Assembly (NCBI RefSeq): GCF_002127215.1
Contig: NZ_NFUT01000002.1
Coordinates: 62,001 to 126,000 of the forward strand
From: Hydrogenophaga sp. IBVHS2
Lineage (GTDB): Bacteria; Pseudomonadota; Gammaproteobacteria; Burkholderiales; Burkholderiaceae_C
Length of the DNA: 64,000 nt
Direction: 5' to 3'
Both the position numbers and the translations under genes were made by a program. Shown piece by piece: positions 1 to 9,078 of this stretch (the stretch's first letter is position 1; the number at the start of each line of letters is the position of its first letter). The notes beneath the pieces are model-generated. The model saw only the letters and a program-made list of their open reading frames with translations, had not been told where the DNA came from and did not search any database.

Positions 1-2294
1 TCCGGCGCTGCGTTGCCGTCGGCACTGGTCTGGCCAGCCTCGGCGTTCACCGCGTCGGCATCCTGCCGGCGGCGCTCGCCACCCCGGCCGCCACGGCCAC
101 GGCGCTGCGGCTCCTGGCCCTCGGCGGTCGGTGCGCCATCGGCCACCACCGCCTGATCGGCGCTGGCCGGCGCTTCGATGCCGTCGGTGACGGGGGCTTC
201 GCGGCGTCCATCGCGACGACCGTCGCGGCGGCCTTCGCCGCGCTCGGTGCGCTCGCCCCGTTCACCGCCGCGGCGGCCTTCGCCATTGCGGCCCTCGCCG
301 CGCTCGTTGCGGCCATTCTCGCGACCCTCCACCGGGCGGGGTTCGCGGCCCTCGCCCTGGGCGGCGCGCTGGCCCTGGTTCTGGCGCTGGCCATCGCGCT
401 GACCGCGTTCGCCACGCTCCCCGTTGCGCTCGCCGCCACGGCCACCCCGGCCACGGCCGTCACGGCGGCCATCACGGCCTTCGGTCTTGTCGGCCGCGGG
501 AGTGGCCGGTGCGGGGGCGGCCGGTGCCGGTGCGGGCGCCGGGCTGCCGCCGAACAGCGACTTCAGCCAGCCGAAGAAACCGGGGCTGGCCGCCACCGGT
601 GCGGCCACCGGGGCTGCCGGTGCAGGCGCCACGGCAGGGGCAGCGGGCACCGGAGCAGCCGCCACCGGCTTGGGCGCGGCCACCGGGGCCGGACCGTCGG
701 GCAGCACGCCCTTGATGACCGGTTCCTGCTTGTTGGTGCGCTCCTGGCTGCGGCGGGTCACGGCGGCCACGTCCTCGACCTCGTCGGCCAGCTTGTAGCT
801 GGCGTCCAGGTTGTCCAGGCGCGGGTCGTCGTGCTTGATGCGTTCCAGCTTGTAGTGCGGGGTGTCCAGCGACTTGTTGGGCACCAGCAGCACGCTGATG
901 CGCTGCTTGAGTTCGATCTTGGTGATCTCGGTGCGCTTTTCGTTGAGCAGGAAGCTGGCCACTTCAACCGGCACCTGCACCAGCACGGCGGCCGTGCTGT
1001 CCTTGAGCGACTCTTCCTGGATGATGCGCAGGATCTGCAGCGCCGACGACTCGGTGTCGCGGATGTGGCCCGAGCCACCGCAGCGAGGGCAGGGGATGGA
1101 CGAACCTTCGTTCAGCGCGGGCTTGAGGCGCTGACGGCTCATTTCCAGCAGGCCGAACTTGCTGATGGCGCCGAACTGCACACGGGCGCGGTCCTGGCGC
1201 AGCGCGTCGCGCAGGCGGTTTTCCACGTCGCGCCGGTTCTTCGACTCGTCCATGTCGATGAAGTCGATCACGATCAGGCCACCCAGGTCGCGCAGGCGGG
1301 CCTGGCGGGCCACTTCGTCGGCCGCTTCCAGGTTGGTGCGGGTGGCGGTGTCTTCGATGTCGCCGCCCTTGATGGAGCGGGCCGAGTTCACGTCCACCGC
1401 CACCAGCGCTTCGGTCTGGTCGATCACGATGGCACCGCCGCTGGGCAGCTGCACGATGCGGCTGTACGCGGTCTCGATCTGGTGCTCGATCTGGAAGCGC
1501 GAGAACAGCGGTGCGTCGTCGCGGTAGCGCTTCACGCGGTGCCCGTGCTCGGGCATAACGTGGCTCATGAACTGGTGCGCCTGCTCGAAGATGTCGTCGG
1601 TGTCGATCAGGATCTCGCCGATGTCGCTGTTGAAGTAGTCGCGGATTGCGCGGATCACCAGGCTCGATTCCTGGTAGATCAGGTAGGCGCCCTTGCCGCC
1701 TTGTGCGGCGCCGTCAATGGCGTTCCACAGCTTGAGCAGGTAGTTCAGGTCCCACTGCAGCTCGGGCGCGTCGCGGCCGATGCCGGCGGTGCGGGCGATG
1801 ATGCTCATGCCGTTGGGGTACTCGAGCTGGTCGAGCGCGGCCTTGAGTTCCTGCCGGTCCTCGCCCTCGATGCGCCGGCTCACGCCGCCGCCGCGCGGGT
1901 TGTTGGGCATCAGCACGACATAGCGGCCGGCCAGGCTCACGAAGGTGGTGAGTGCCGCGCCCTTGTTGCCGCGCTCTTCCTTCTCGACCTGCACCAGCAG
2001 TTCCTGGCCTTCGCGGATCACGTCCTGGATGCGGGCCTGGGAGGGCGATGCGTTGCCCTGGAAATACTGGCGCGAGATTTCCTTGAAGGGCAGGAAGCCG
2101 TGGCGGTCTTCGCCGTAATCGACGAAGCAGGCTTCCAGCGAGGGCTCCACGCGGGTCACCACCGCCTTGTAGATGTTGCCCTTGCGCTGTTCGCGCCCTT
2201 CGATCTCGATTTCGTAGTCGAGGAGCTTCTGTCCGTCGACGATGGCCAGGCGGCGTTCTTCGGCCTGCGTGGCATTGATGAGCATGCGCTTCAT
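1..2294 (-). CDS. rne: Ribonuclease E, partial (C-terminus beyond left edge)
   Basis: Endoribonuclease that starts mRNA decay and processes rRNA and tRNA precursors; it normally scaffolds the degradosome at the inner membrane. About 764 residues are visible. The protein begins [21 protein letters not shown] and has an S1 RNA-binding domain at about residues 35-125, the DNase I-like catalytic core with VDVNSA and IDFIDM (metal-binding Asp residues), and the Zn-link CPRCGGSG that holds the tetramer. After about residue 520 it becomes an Ala/Pro-rich linker and then an Arg/Gly/Glu-rich low-complexity tail, as in other betaproteobacterial RNase E proteins. The ATG at 2294 follows an AAGGA ribosome site. 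The gene is divergent from rluC, a conserved arrangement. The true C-terminus lies outside the window. Confidence 0.97.
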   Translation of the reverse strand, partial: MKRMLINATQAEERRLAIVDGQKLLDYEIEIEGREQRKGNIYKAVVTRVEPSLEACFVDYGEDRHGFLPFKEISRQYFQGNASPSQARIQDVIREGQELLVQVEKEERGNKGAALTTFVSLAGRYVVLMPNNPRGGGVSRRIEGEDRQELKAALDQLEYPNGMSIIARTAGIGRDAPELQWDLNYLLKLWNAIDGAAQGGKGAYLIYQESSLVIRAIRDYFNSDIGEILIDTDDIFEQAHQFMSHVMPEHGHRVKRYRDDAPLFSRFQIEHQIETAYSRIVQLPSGGAIVIDQTEALVAVDVNSARSIKGGDIEDTATRTNLEAADEVARQARLRDLGGLIVIDFIDMDESKNRRDVENRLRDALRQDRARVQFGAISKFGLLEMSRQRLKPALNEGSSIPCPRCGGSGHIRDTESSALQILRIIQEESLKDSTAAVLVQVPVEVASFLLNEKRTEITKIELKQRISVLLVPNKSLDTPHYKLERIKHDDPRLDNLDASYKLADEVEDVAAVTRRSQERTNKQEPVIKGVLPDGPAPVAAPKPVAAAPVPAAPAVAPAPAAPVAAPVAASPGFFGWLKSLFGGSPAPAPAPAAPAPATPAADKTEGRDGRRDGRGRGGRGGERNGERGERGQRDGQRQNQGQRAAQGEGREPRPVEGRENGRNERGEGRNGEGRRGGERGERTERGEGRRDGRRDGRREAPVTDGIEAPASADQAVVADGAPTAEGQEPQRRGRGGRGGERRRQDADAVNAEAGQTSADGNAAP

Positions 2295-2897
2295 GTTGGC
2301 GTTTCCTTCGTAACAACACACCAGGGCGCACGGGCGATGGCCCGCGACGCCGCATTGCCGTGAAGCTGCGGAGGAGGCGCGAACGGGGGGAGGAATTGCC
2401 GGAGAGCCGTTGACCCGAGGGATCGGGGGATGTCATCCGGGCGGCGCCGTGCGGCGCCGCGTCGAACCGCCGGGTCAGGGCGTAGGCGCGTGGATGTCGG
2501 GGCGCAGGGGAGGACGGGGGGGTCTCATGGACAGGTTTCCGGCCAGCGCTGCGGTATTCGCTTCATCCTCGCCCAGCCGCATGGTGACCATGGGCTGGCT
2601 GGGCGATTGGGGTATTCCGTATCGGGTTCGAGAGTCTTCAGCAGTTTCGCCCGCAGCGTCCACCGCACAGTCCAGGAGCGCGTTCACCGACGGGGTGACC
2701 GGGCCGCTGCCTTGAGCGGGTGATGCGGGATGGCATCCTGCCCGCCGGTGTCCGGCCACCAACATCGGCGGCGGGGGACCGGTGCATGCTCCGAGTGATG
2801 GCTCTGCCTTAAACTCAAGGCGAATCAATCACTTACAGCACACTGCGGGCGCTCTGCATTATAGACATGCCACTGCCGCCATGGTGGCTCATTTGCC
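2295..2897. promoter_or_regulatory. rne-rluC divergent intergenic region, probable long rne leader
   Basis: These 603 bases contain no gene I can support; the short open frames in them lack homology signals and a ribosome site. On the minus strand there is a TATAAT hexamer (complement of 2858-2863) with no good -35. If it is the rne -10, the rne leader would be about 555 nt. E. coli rne also has a long leader that RNase E cuts to regulate its own level. The leader contains GC-rich inverted repeats, for example GGCGCC-GTGC-GGCGCC near 2445-2460. Promoter position and autoregulation are inferences. Confidence 0.45.
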
Positions 2898-3875
2898 TTG
2901 TCCGAATCCGCTTCGCCCACCGCCGCCCGCTTCATCACCGTCGATGAGGAATCCAGCGGCCAGCGCCTCGACAATTTCCTGATGCGCGAGCTCAAGGGCG
3001 TGCCCAAGACCCACATCTACCGGATCATCCGTTCCGGCGAAGTGCGCCGCAACAAGGGCCGCGTCTCGGCCGATGACCGCGTCCAGGCCGGCGACATTCT
3101 CCGGATTCCGCCATTGCGCCTTTCGGCCCAGCCCGAGATCAAGGCGGCCGCCGCCGTGCCGGCGCGGGAATTCCGGGTGGTACATGAAGACGAGGCCTTC
3201 ATCGCCATCGACAAGCCCGCCGGCGTGGCGGTGCACGGTGGCAGCGGCGTGAGTTTCGGCGTCATCGAACAATTGCGCCGCAGCCGGCCGGACGCCCGCC
3301 TGCTGGAATTGGTGCACCGGCTCGACCGTGAAACCAGCGGATTGCTGCTGATCGCCAAGAAGAAGAGCGCGCTCAAGCAATTGCAGGACCAGTTCCGCGC
3401 CCGGGAAACCGGCAAGACCTATCTGGCGCTGGTGCGCGGCGATTGGCCGGCCCGGCTGAGCCGGCTGGATGCACCGCTGCACAAGTTCCTGCTGCCGGAC
3501 GGCGAACGCCGGGTGCGGGTGACCACGGCAGAAGATCCGGACGGTCAGCATGCGCTCACATTGGTCCGTGTGGCCCGCAGAATTCCCGTCCTGCCGGGCT
3601 GCCCCCAGGGTGCCACATTGCTGGAGGTCACCATCAAGACCGGGCGCACCCACCAGATCCGGGTGCATCTGGCCAGCGCCGGCCACCCCATCCTGGGCGA
3701 CGACAAATACGGCGATTTCGATCTCAATCGCGAATTGGCCCGGCATGGCTGCCGCCGCATGTTTCTGCATGCGTGGCGCCTGCGATTGAATCACCCGATC
3801 AGTGGCCAGTCACTGGAATTGCATGCCGAATTGCCGGAAGAACTCGATCGCTGGCTGCCGCCGGTTCAAACGTGA
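2898..3875 (+). CDS. rluC: 23S rRNA pseudouridine synthase, RluC/RluD family
   Basis: Converts specific uridines of 23S rRNA to pseudouridine in the cytoplasm; RluC of E. coli modifies positions 955, 2504 and 2580. The protein has 325 residues, the usual length. It has an N-terminal S4 RNA-binding domain (about residues 15-75), then the catalytic domain with HRLDRETSGLLLIAK, whose Asp near residue 142 is the nucleophile, and the later motif TGRTHQIRVHLASAGHPILGD. The start is the TTG at 2898, which gives the N-terminus MSESASPTAARF; no ATG in frame gives a better fit. Adjacency to divergent rne supports RluC over RluD or RluA. Confidence 0.93.
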   Translation: MSESASPTAARFITVDEESSGQRLDNFLMRELKGVPKTHIYRIIRSGEVRRNKGRVSADDRVQAGDILRIPPLRLSAQPEIKAAAAVPAREFRVVHEDEAFIAIDKPAGVAVHGGSGVSFGVIEQLRRSRPDARLLELVHRLDRETSGLLLIAKKKSALKQLQDQFRARETGKTYLALVRGDWPARLSRLDAPLHKFLLPDGERRVRVTTAEDPDGQHALTLVRVARRIPVLPGCPQGATLLEVTIKTGRTHQIRVHLASAGHPILGDDKYGDFDLNRELARHGCRRMFLHAWRLRLNHPISGQSLELHAELPEELDRWLPPVQT

Positions 3876-3979
3876 TTAGAATCGGGGACAGCCGGTCCGT
3901 TGAATTCATCACCCGATTTAATTCCGTTCCGGTGTTCTTCTGACATGCCGCCGCGGCGGATCCTGAAAGGAATGCCTTC

Positions 3980-4288
3980 ATGCCCACCTATTCCGAACTG
4001 ATGGCGCAAGCCCAATCCCTGATGGCCCAGGCCGAACAGGCCCGCAAAGCCGAGATTGCCGGCGTGATTGCCGACATCAAGGGCAAGATGAAGCAGTACG
4101 GCATCACCGTGGCCGATCTGGGCGGTGCCGCCCCTTCGGCCAAGAAACCCGGCAAGTCCAAATCGGCGGCACCGGCGAAGTACAAGGGCCCGAACGGCGA
4201 GCTGTGGGCCGGTGGCCCGGGCCGCAAGCCGGAGTGGGTGCGTGCCGTGCTGGCTGCCGGCAAGAGCATCGAGGATTACCGGATCTGA
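3980..4288 (+). CDS. H-NS-family nucleoid-associated DNA-binding protein
   Basis: A 102-residue H-NS-like protein. Residues 1-45 form an Ala/Gln/Lys-rich helical oligomerisation region. A flexible Ala/Lys/Pro linker follows, then the C-terminal AT-hook-like domain YKGPNGELWAGGPGRKPEWV that reads the minor groove of AT-rich DNA. Proteins of this type bridge DNA and silence acquired AT-rich genes. An AAAGGA ribosome site precedes the ATG. The gene is single, in the same direction as rluC, and closed by a strong terminator. Betaproteobacteria usually have several H-NS paralogues, so which one this is cannot be told. Confidence 0.9.
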   Translation: MPTYSELMAQAQSLMAQAEQARKAEIAGVIADIKGKMKQYGITVADLGGAAPSAKKPGKSKSAAPAKYKGPNGELWAGGPGRKPEWVRAVLAAGKSIEDYRI

Positions 4289-4309
4289 CCGGCCCTCGGG
4301 CCGAACAGC

Positions 4310-4336
4310 AAAAAGCCCGCCATCGGCGGGCTTTTT
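4310..4336. terminator. Bidirectional rho-independent terminator
   Basis: Perfect 12-bp inverted repeat AAAAAGCCCGCC / GGCGGGCTTTTT with a 3-base loop (ATC). It lies between the H-NS gene and the converging acyl-CoA ligase gene. U-runs occur in both directions, so it can end both transcripts. Confidence 0.93.
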
Positions 4337-4353
4337 CATGGGTGGCGCAAGCG

Positions 4354-6045
4354 TCAGTCCTTGATCCAGATCACCGGCTTGCCGCTGGCTTCCCAGCCCT
4401 CGTAGTGGCGGCCGTACACGTCCTCGATGCGGTTGCGCTTGACCTTGAAGGTGGGGGTGATCATGTCGTTGTCGACCGTCCAGGGCTGGGTGACCACGAT
4501 CAGTGCCTGCATCTGCTCGTGCGGGTCCAGGGTGGCGTTCACCGACTTGCGGTGGGCCGCCAGCGAGGTTTCGAGCTCGGCGCGGGCCGATGCATCGGCC
4601 ACCGAAGCCGCAGCGTCCGGGTTGAGCATGACGATGCCCAGCGGCTGACCCAGGTTGGCGCCGGTGACCACGCAGGCCTCGATGGCCGGGTGCATCATGA
4701 GCTTGTCCTCGATCGGCGAGGGCGCCACGTACTTGCCCTTGCCGGTCTTGAACAGGTCCTTGACCCGGCCGGTGATGCGCAGGCAGCCGCGCTGGTCGAT
4801 GCTGCCCTTGTCGCCGGTCCTGAGCCAGCCGTCTTCGGTGAACACCTCGCGGGTCTTCTCCGGCTCCAGGTAGTAGCCCAGCATGAGCGCCTGGCTGCGC
4901 ATCTGGATCTCGCCGGTCTGCGGGTCGATGCGCTGCTCCACGCCTTCGTAGGCCGGGCCGACCGTGCCTTTCTGGTCCTGGCCCGCCACCGTGATGTGCG
5001 AGAGCGCCAGGTTCTCGGTCATGCCGTAGCCTTCGTTGATGCGGATGCCCAGTCGCTCGTACCAGTTGAGCAGCGACACCGGCATGGGTGCGGCACCGCC
5101 GGCGGCGAACTTGCACTGGTCCAGGCCGAGCGCCTTCTGGATCTTGCGGCGCACCAGCCCGCCGATGAGGGGCAGGCCCAGCAGCTTCTGCAGCTTGGCA
5201 TCGGGCATCTTCTGGTGGATGCCCTGCTGGAACTTGACCCACAGGCGCGGCACCGAGAAGAACACCGTGGGACGTGCGCGCTGCAGGTCGGCCGCGAAGG
5301 TGTCGAGCGATTCGGCAAAGAACACGTGCATGCCGGTGCGCAGCCAGCCGTGCTCCACCAGCATGCGCTCGACCACGTGGGCCAGCGGCAGGTAGGACAG
5401 CATGCGGTCGCTGCCGGTGAGCGGGATCCGGCCCAGGCCTTTGTCCAGGGCCCAGGCAAAGTTGGCGAAGCTGTGCATCACGCCCTTGGGCATGCCGGTG
5501 GTGCCGGAGGTGTAGATGAGGGTGCAGAGCTCGTCGCCGTTGCGCACCGGGTTGCCCTGGAGCGGCGCGGTCTTGCTGCAGATGGCGTCCCAGCCGGTGT
5601 AGCTGTCGATGGCGTCTTTCGGCGAGAGAGGGTAGCTGATGCAGGGCAGGTCGGCGGGAACGCCCGGCTTCATGCCTTCCCAGCCGTCGAGCTTGCCGAC
5701 AAAGCAGGCCTTGGCCCCGCTGTGGGTGAGGATCTGGCGGATGGTGTCCGGCGCCAGGGTGGGGTAGAGCGGCACCGAGACGTAGCCCGCCATCCAGATG
5801 GCCAGGTCGGACATCATCCACCAGGCGCAGTTCTTGGACAGGATGGCGACCCGCGAACCCGGCTCCCAGCCTTGGGCCTGCAGGTAGGCGGCCATGCGGC
5901 GGACCTGATCGGCCACCTGGCCCCAGGTGTGGTCCTGCACCACCCCGTTCCCCATGGGCTGTGTCAGGGACACGCGTTGCGGGGCGGTGGATTCCCAGTG
6001 GTAGAGGCGTTGCAGCGCCAGCAGGTCGGGGGCGACGGAACTCAT
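4354..6045 (-). CDS. Acyl-CoA synthetase (AMP-forming), long-chain fatty acid CoA ligase type
   Basis: Activates a fatty acid to acyl-AMP and then acyl-CoA for beta-oxidation or lipid synthesis. The 563-residue protein has the AMP-binding P-loop YTSGTTGMPKG near residue 190, the adenine-binding motif NEGYGMTEN, and the hinge/C-terminal motifs GWLRTGDKG and GRVKDLFKTGKGKYVAP. The last resembles long-chain (FadD15/ACSL-like) rather than short-chain enzymes. Start at 6045 gives MSSVAPDLLALQRLYHWE. It is a single gene, convergent with the H-NS gene, so substrate preference is not shown by context. Confidence 0.9.
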   Translation of the reverse strand: MSSVAPDLLALQRLYHWESTAPQRVSLTQPMGNGVVQDHTWGQVADQVRRMAAYLQAQGWEPGSRVAILSKNCAWWMMSDLAIWMAGYVSVPLYPTLAPDTIRQILTHSGAKACFVGKLDGWEGMKPGVPADLPCISYPLSPKDAIDSYTGWDAICSKTAPLQGNPVRNGDELCTLIYTSGTTGMPKGVMHSFANFAWALDKGLGRIPLTGSDRMLSYLPLAHVVERMLVEHGWLRTGMHVFFAESLDTFAADLQRARPTVFFSVPRLWVKFQQGIHQKMPDAKLQKLLGLPLIGGLVRRKIQKALGLDQCKFAAGGAAPMPVSLLNWYERLGIRINEGYGMTENLALSHITVAGQDQKGTVGPAYEGVEQRIDPQTGEIQMRSQALMLGYYLEPEKTREVFTEDGWLRTGDKGSIDQRGCLRITGRVKDLFKTGKGKYVAPSPIEDKLMMHPAIEACVVTGANLGQPLGIVMLNPDAAASVADASARAELETSLAAHRKSVNATLDPHEQMQALIVVTQPWTVDNDMITPTFKVKRNRIEDVYGRHYEGWEASGKPVIWIKD

Positions 6046-6184
6046 GAAGCGGTTACTCCTGTGGGTGATGGGTGTCAGCCCGGCAATCTACCTGCGAACG
6101 GTCGTTCTATTCAGTGGGTTTTCCCCGGGGAACTTCGCGATTGGAGAGCGCTCCCCAGAAAACGCGTGCCGTTATGCTGGCCGG

Positions 6185-6892
6185 ATGAACGACCTGCCCC
6201 TGAACATCCTGGAAGGCCAGACCGGCCCCGAAGGCGCGCCGGTGGCCGCCAGCATCATCGTGCTGCATGGCCTGGGGGCCGACGGCAACGACTTCGTGCC
6301 GATCGCCCGCGAGCTCGACCTCTCGGCCATCGGCGTGGTGCGCTACGTGTTTCCCAGCGCGCCGGTGCGTCCGGTCAGCCTGAACAACGGCTACCCCATG
6401 CCGGCCTGGTACGACATCTTCCCGCCGCCCACCGACGCATCGCTGCCGCGCCGCGAGGACGAACCCGGCCTGCGCGAGGCGGCCGGCTGGGTGCAGCAGC
6501 TCATCGATCGCGAGGTGGAGCGCGGTGTGCCACCGGGCCGCATCGTGCTCATGGGCTTTTCGCAGGGCTGTGCCATGACGCTCATGACCGGCCTGCGTGC
6601 GCCGCAGCGGCTGGCGGGTCTGGCGGGCCTGTCGGGCTACCTGCCCCTGGCCGGCAGCCTGGCGGCCGAGGCGAGTGCAGCCAACCGCGACACGTCTGTC
6701 TTCCTGGCCCACGGCACCGAGGACGACATCGTGGTGCCCGAGCGGGGCGAGGCCACGCGCGATGCGCTCACCGCGCTGGGCTACCCGGTGCAGTGGCACA
6801 CCTATGCCATGGGGCACACCGTGTACCCCGAGGAGGTGGCCGACCTCAACCGCTGGCTGCTGGCGGTGCTGTCGGCGCCGGCGGCTGCCTGA
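6185..6892 (+). CDS. Alpha/beta-hydrolase carboxylesterase (phospholipase/carboxylesterase family)
   Basis: A 235-residue cytoplasmic serine esterase of the lysophospholipase/acyl-protein thioesterase-like family. The catalytic triad is visible: Ser in GFSQG (about residue 124), Asp in HGTEDDIVVP (about 180) and His in AMGHTVYPEE (about 210). The oxyanion region is LHGLGADGNDF. The ATG at 6185 is chosen because homologues begin just before the first beta strand; the open frame extends upstream to 6044. Its 3' end overlaps the converging downstream gene by 47 bases. The natural substrate is unknown. Confidence 0.9.
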   Translation: MNDLPLNILEGQTGPEGAPVAASIIVLHGLGADGNDFVPIARELDLSAIGVVRYVFPSAPVRPVSLNNGYPMPAWYDIFPPPTDASLPRREDEPGLREAAGWVQQLIDREVERGVPPGRIVLMGFSQGCAMTLMTGLRAPQRLAGLAGLSGYLPLAGSLAAEASAANRDTSVFLAHGTEDDIVVPERGEATRDALTALGYPVQWHTYAMGHTVYPEEVADLNRWLLAVLSAPAAA

Positions 6893-7544
6893 GCTGACGG
6901 CGGCACCAGCGCCAGGCCCAGGGGGCCAGGGCCAGGCCGACCAGCGCATACAGCACCTGCACCGGTGCCGGGGGCCACAGGCCGGCCTGGAAGCCGGCGG
7001 CCGGCACGTCCACGGCGGCGTGCAGGGCCATCACGCCCGCCAGGCTGAGCCACCAGCGCCGACGTGGTGCTGCGGATGTGCCGGCCAGCAGCGCCGTGAA
7101 CACGATCTGCAGGCTGAAGGCGGCGAGCCGCTCCAGCGGCAGGGCCAGCACGATCCACCCGCCCGCGTCGGTCACGGCCGACACCTGACGCGCCAGCACG
7201 GCCGCTGCCGGCGGCGGCAGGTCCGCCAAGGTCCGGGCCAGCCGATCGGGCTGCGAGGCCAGCAGCCACAGCTGCAGGCTGCCGGCCACGCCCACCAGCA
7301 GCAGCTCGGCCAGCGCCCAGCCCAGGGCCAGCCCGGCCAGCGTGCGCCCGGTGGGCCAGCCCTGCCAGCGCAGCAGCGCGGCACGGGTGCCTTCCTCGAA
7401 CAGGCCCACGCTGAGTGCGCCCACCAGCACGAAGGTCCAGCCTCCGTCGGGCAGCCCGGTCAGTTGCAGGCCCAGCGGCTTGAGCACCAGGGCGGCCAGC
7501 ACGAAGCCGGCTGCACCGGCCAGCAGAGGGCGCCACAGGCTCAT
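6846..7544 (-). CDS. Predicted membrane protein, YhfC/PrsW-like intramembrane protease type
   Basis: A 232-residue Ala/Leu-rich protein with about six or seven membrane segments. Paired acidic residues in GLFEEGTRAALLRW (about residues 48-60), a central LPLERLAAFSLQI and a late MALHAAVDV resemble the catalytic signature of YhfC-type intramembrane proteases and their PrsW/CAAX relatives. Function is assigned only by this pattern. The start codon overlaps the stop of the upstream EamA gene by four bases (ATGA), so the two are probably translated together. The 3' end runs 47 bases into the opposing esterase gene. Confidence 0.6.
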   Translation of the reverse strand: MSLWRPLLAGAAGFVLAALVLKPLGLQLTGLPDGGWTFVLVGALSVGLFEEGTRAALLRWQGWPTGRTLAGLALGWALAELLLVGVAGSLQLWLLASQPDRLARTLADLPPPAAAVLARQVSAVTDAGGWIVLALPLERLAAFSLQIVFTALLAGTSAAPRRRWWLSLAGVMALHAAVDVPAAGFQAGLWPPAPVQVLYALVGLALAPWAWRWCRRQLRQPPAPTAPPAASG

Positions 7545-8491
7545 GGCGTCACCGTCCGCCCGGGACGCAGGCGTTGCAGCCAGACAACCAGGTCATGGCC
7601 ATACAGGATGAGGGCCAGGGCCAGACCGATCAGGGGCAGGGCCACGAACACCCAGCCGGTCAGGCGTTCGCCACCCAGGCCCACGCCCACGGCCAGCGCC
7701 ACCACCGGATTCACGAAGGAATAGCTGCCGGCCAGCGCCGCACTGGTGTTCTGCAGCAGCCACAGGTAGGCATTGAGCGTGATCAGGGTGCCCGCCACCA
7801 TCAGGTAGACCCAGGCCAGACCGGAGGCCAGGCTCACCTGCGACAGGCTGAACGACCGCGTGGCCGGCTCCAGCACCAGCGCCGCCACCGTGCCCATCAG
7901 GCCGCCCAGCAGCCATTGCGCACCCGAAGCCATGGCCGGTGCGGGCAGCTTCAGCCGGCGCGAGGCGTACGAGCCGATGCTCCAGGCCAGTGGCGCGCCG
8001 AAGGCGCACAGGGTGCCCAGCAGGGTCGTGGAGAAGTCGCCTTCGAGCGCCAGCAGCAGGGCGCCACCGGCACCCAGCACCAGGCCGACCCAGCTGGTCA
8101 GCGGCACCTTCTCGCCGCCCCAGCGGGTCCACAGCGCCAGCCACATGGGCATGGTGGTGACCACGGTGGCCATGAGGCCCGAGCCGATGCCCAGCCGCTG
8201 CGCCAGCATCACCAGCCCCATGGCGGCGAACACCATCAGCCCGCCGATCAGGGCGCTGGCCTGCCATTCCGCGCGGGTCGGCCAGGGCAGGCCCTGCCAG
8301 CGCGCGATCGCCAGCATCACCAGACCGGCCACCACGAAGCGGCTGCCGTTCATGAGCAGCGGGGGCAGCGTCTGCATGCCCACATCCAGGGCGAAATAGG
8401 TGGTGCCCCAGACGATGTAGACCGTGAGCAGGGCGACCATCAGCCGCCAGGACTGGCGACCATCGGTGTTTGCATTGAAAATGGACGGCAT
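7541..8491 (-). CDS. EamA/DMT-superfamily exporter
   Basis: A 316-residue inner-membrane protein of the drug/metabolite transporter superfamily with two EamA repeats (about residues 15-145 and 160-300), ten predicted membrane helices and the first-helix motif YIVWGTTYFALDVGMQTLPPLLMNGSRF. It resembles YedA-like permeases that export amino acids or related metabolites. It is divergent from an Lrp/AsnC regulator across a 70-bp gap, an arrangement typical of regulated amino-acid exporters. The substrate is inferred only in that broad sense. Confidence 0.88.
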   Translation of the reverse strand: MPSIFNANTDGRQSWRLMVALLTVYIVWGTTYFALDVGMQTLPPLLMNGSRFVVAGLVMLAIARWQGLPWPTRAEWQASALIGGLMVFAAMGLVMLAQRLGIGSGLMATVVTTMPMWLALWTRWGGEKVPLTSWVGLVLGAGGALLLALEGDFSTTLLGTLCAFGAPLAWSIGSYASRRLKLPAPAMASGAQWLLGGLMGTVAALVLEPATRSFSLSQVSLASGLAWVYLMVAGTLITLNAYLWLLQNTSAALAGSYSFVNPVVALAVGVGLGGERLTGWVFVALPLIGLALALILYGHDLVVWLQRLRPGRTVTP

Positions 8492-8507
8492 GGCGGCTGA
8501 ATGACTG

Positions 8508-8544
8508 GAAAATGTTCGGCGCAGGAGCTGAGGCCCGAATTTTC
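8508..8544. promoter_or_regulatory. Candidate operator between EamA exporter and Lrp-type regulator
   Basis: Inverted hexamers GAAAAT (8508-8513) and ATTTTC (8539-8544) lie 25 bases apart in the 70-bp divergent gap. A third ATTTTC follows inside the regulator gene (near 8572-8577). Lrp-family octamers often bind such spaced AT-rich half-sites. This is a pattern match only. Confidence 0.3.
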
Positions 8545-8561
8545 AACGGAATCCCATCCAT

Positions 8562-9047
8562 ATGCAAGCAAATTTTCAGCTCGACGAGATAGACGCCGGA
8601 ATTCTGACGGCGCTCAGTCAGGACAGCCGACGTTCTTACGGCGATGTGGCCTCCGAGGTGGGTCTTTCCACGGCGGCGGTGCATGAGCGGGTGAAGAAGA
8701 TGCTGGAACGCGGCGTGATCGAGCGCTTTGCGCTGCGCGTCGACCCCGACAAGGTGGGTCTGCGCTTCACCGCCTTCGTGGCCATCCGCAACGACGGTGG
8801 CGTGCACTGCCGCGATGTGGCGCCGCGTCTGCGCGCGATGCCCGAGGTGCTGGAGCTGCACAGCGTGGCCGGCGAATACGACTTCCTGGCCAAGATCCGC
8901 ACCACCCATGCCCGGGCGCTGGAAGACGTGCTCTACCAGATCAAGGCCATCCCCGGCGTGGCCCGCACCACCAGCACCGTGGTCCTCAACACCGAGTTCG
9001 AGGAGCGGCCGCTGCGGCTGCCGGCGGGCCCGGAGGCGGCCGCCTGA
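8562..9047 (+). CDS. Lrp/AsnC-family transcriptional regulator
   Basis: A 161-residue regulator. The N-terminal winged helix covers about residues 6-60 (LDEIDAGILTALSQDSRRSYGDVASEVGLS), and the C-terminal RAM/AsnC ligand-binding domain covers about residues 70-145, including the effector loop near VAGEYDFLAKIRT. Such proteins bind amino acids and act locally or on their own promoters. Divergence from the EamA exporter suggests it controls that exporter. The last 12 residues are an Ala/Pro-rich extension. Confidence 0.92.
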   Translation: MQANFQLDEIDAGILTALSQDSRRSYGDVASEVGLSTAAVHERVKKMLERGVIERFALRVDPDKVGLRFTAFVAIRNDGGVHCRDVAPRLRAMPEVLELHSVAGEYDFLAKIRTTHARALEDVLYQIKAIPGVARTTSTVVLNTEFEERPLRLPAGPEAAA

Positions 9048-9078
9048 CCGGTGGTGCGGCGGACGGCACAATCGTCAT

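Noticed and set aside
831-2363. A 510-codon plus-strand frame across the start of rne
   Set aside because: Antisense to RNase E, whose catalytic and Zn-link motifs are unambiguous on the minus strand.
2832-2862. Sigma-70 promoter for rluC (CTTACA...CATTAT)
   Set aside because: Spacer of 19 bases and weak hexamers; too poor to call.
4204-6897. An 897-codon open frame on the plus strand opposite the acyl-CoA ligase
   Set aside because: It is out of frame with the H-NS and esterase genes and antisense to a clear AMP-ligase; no recognisable domain.
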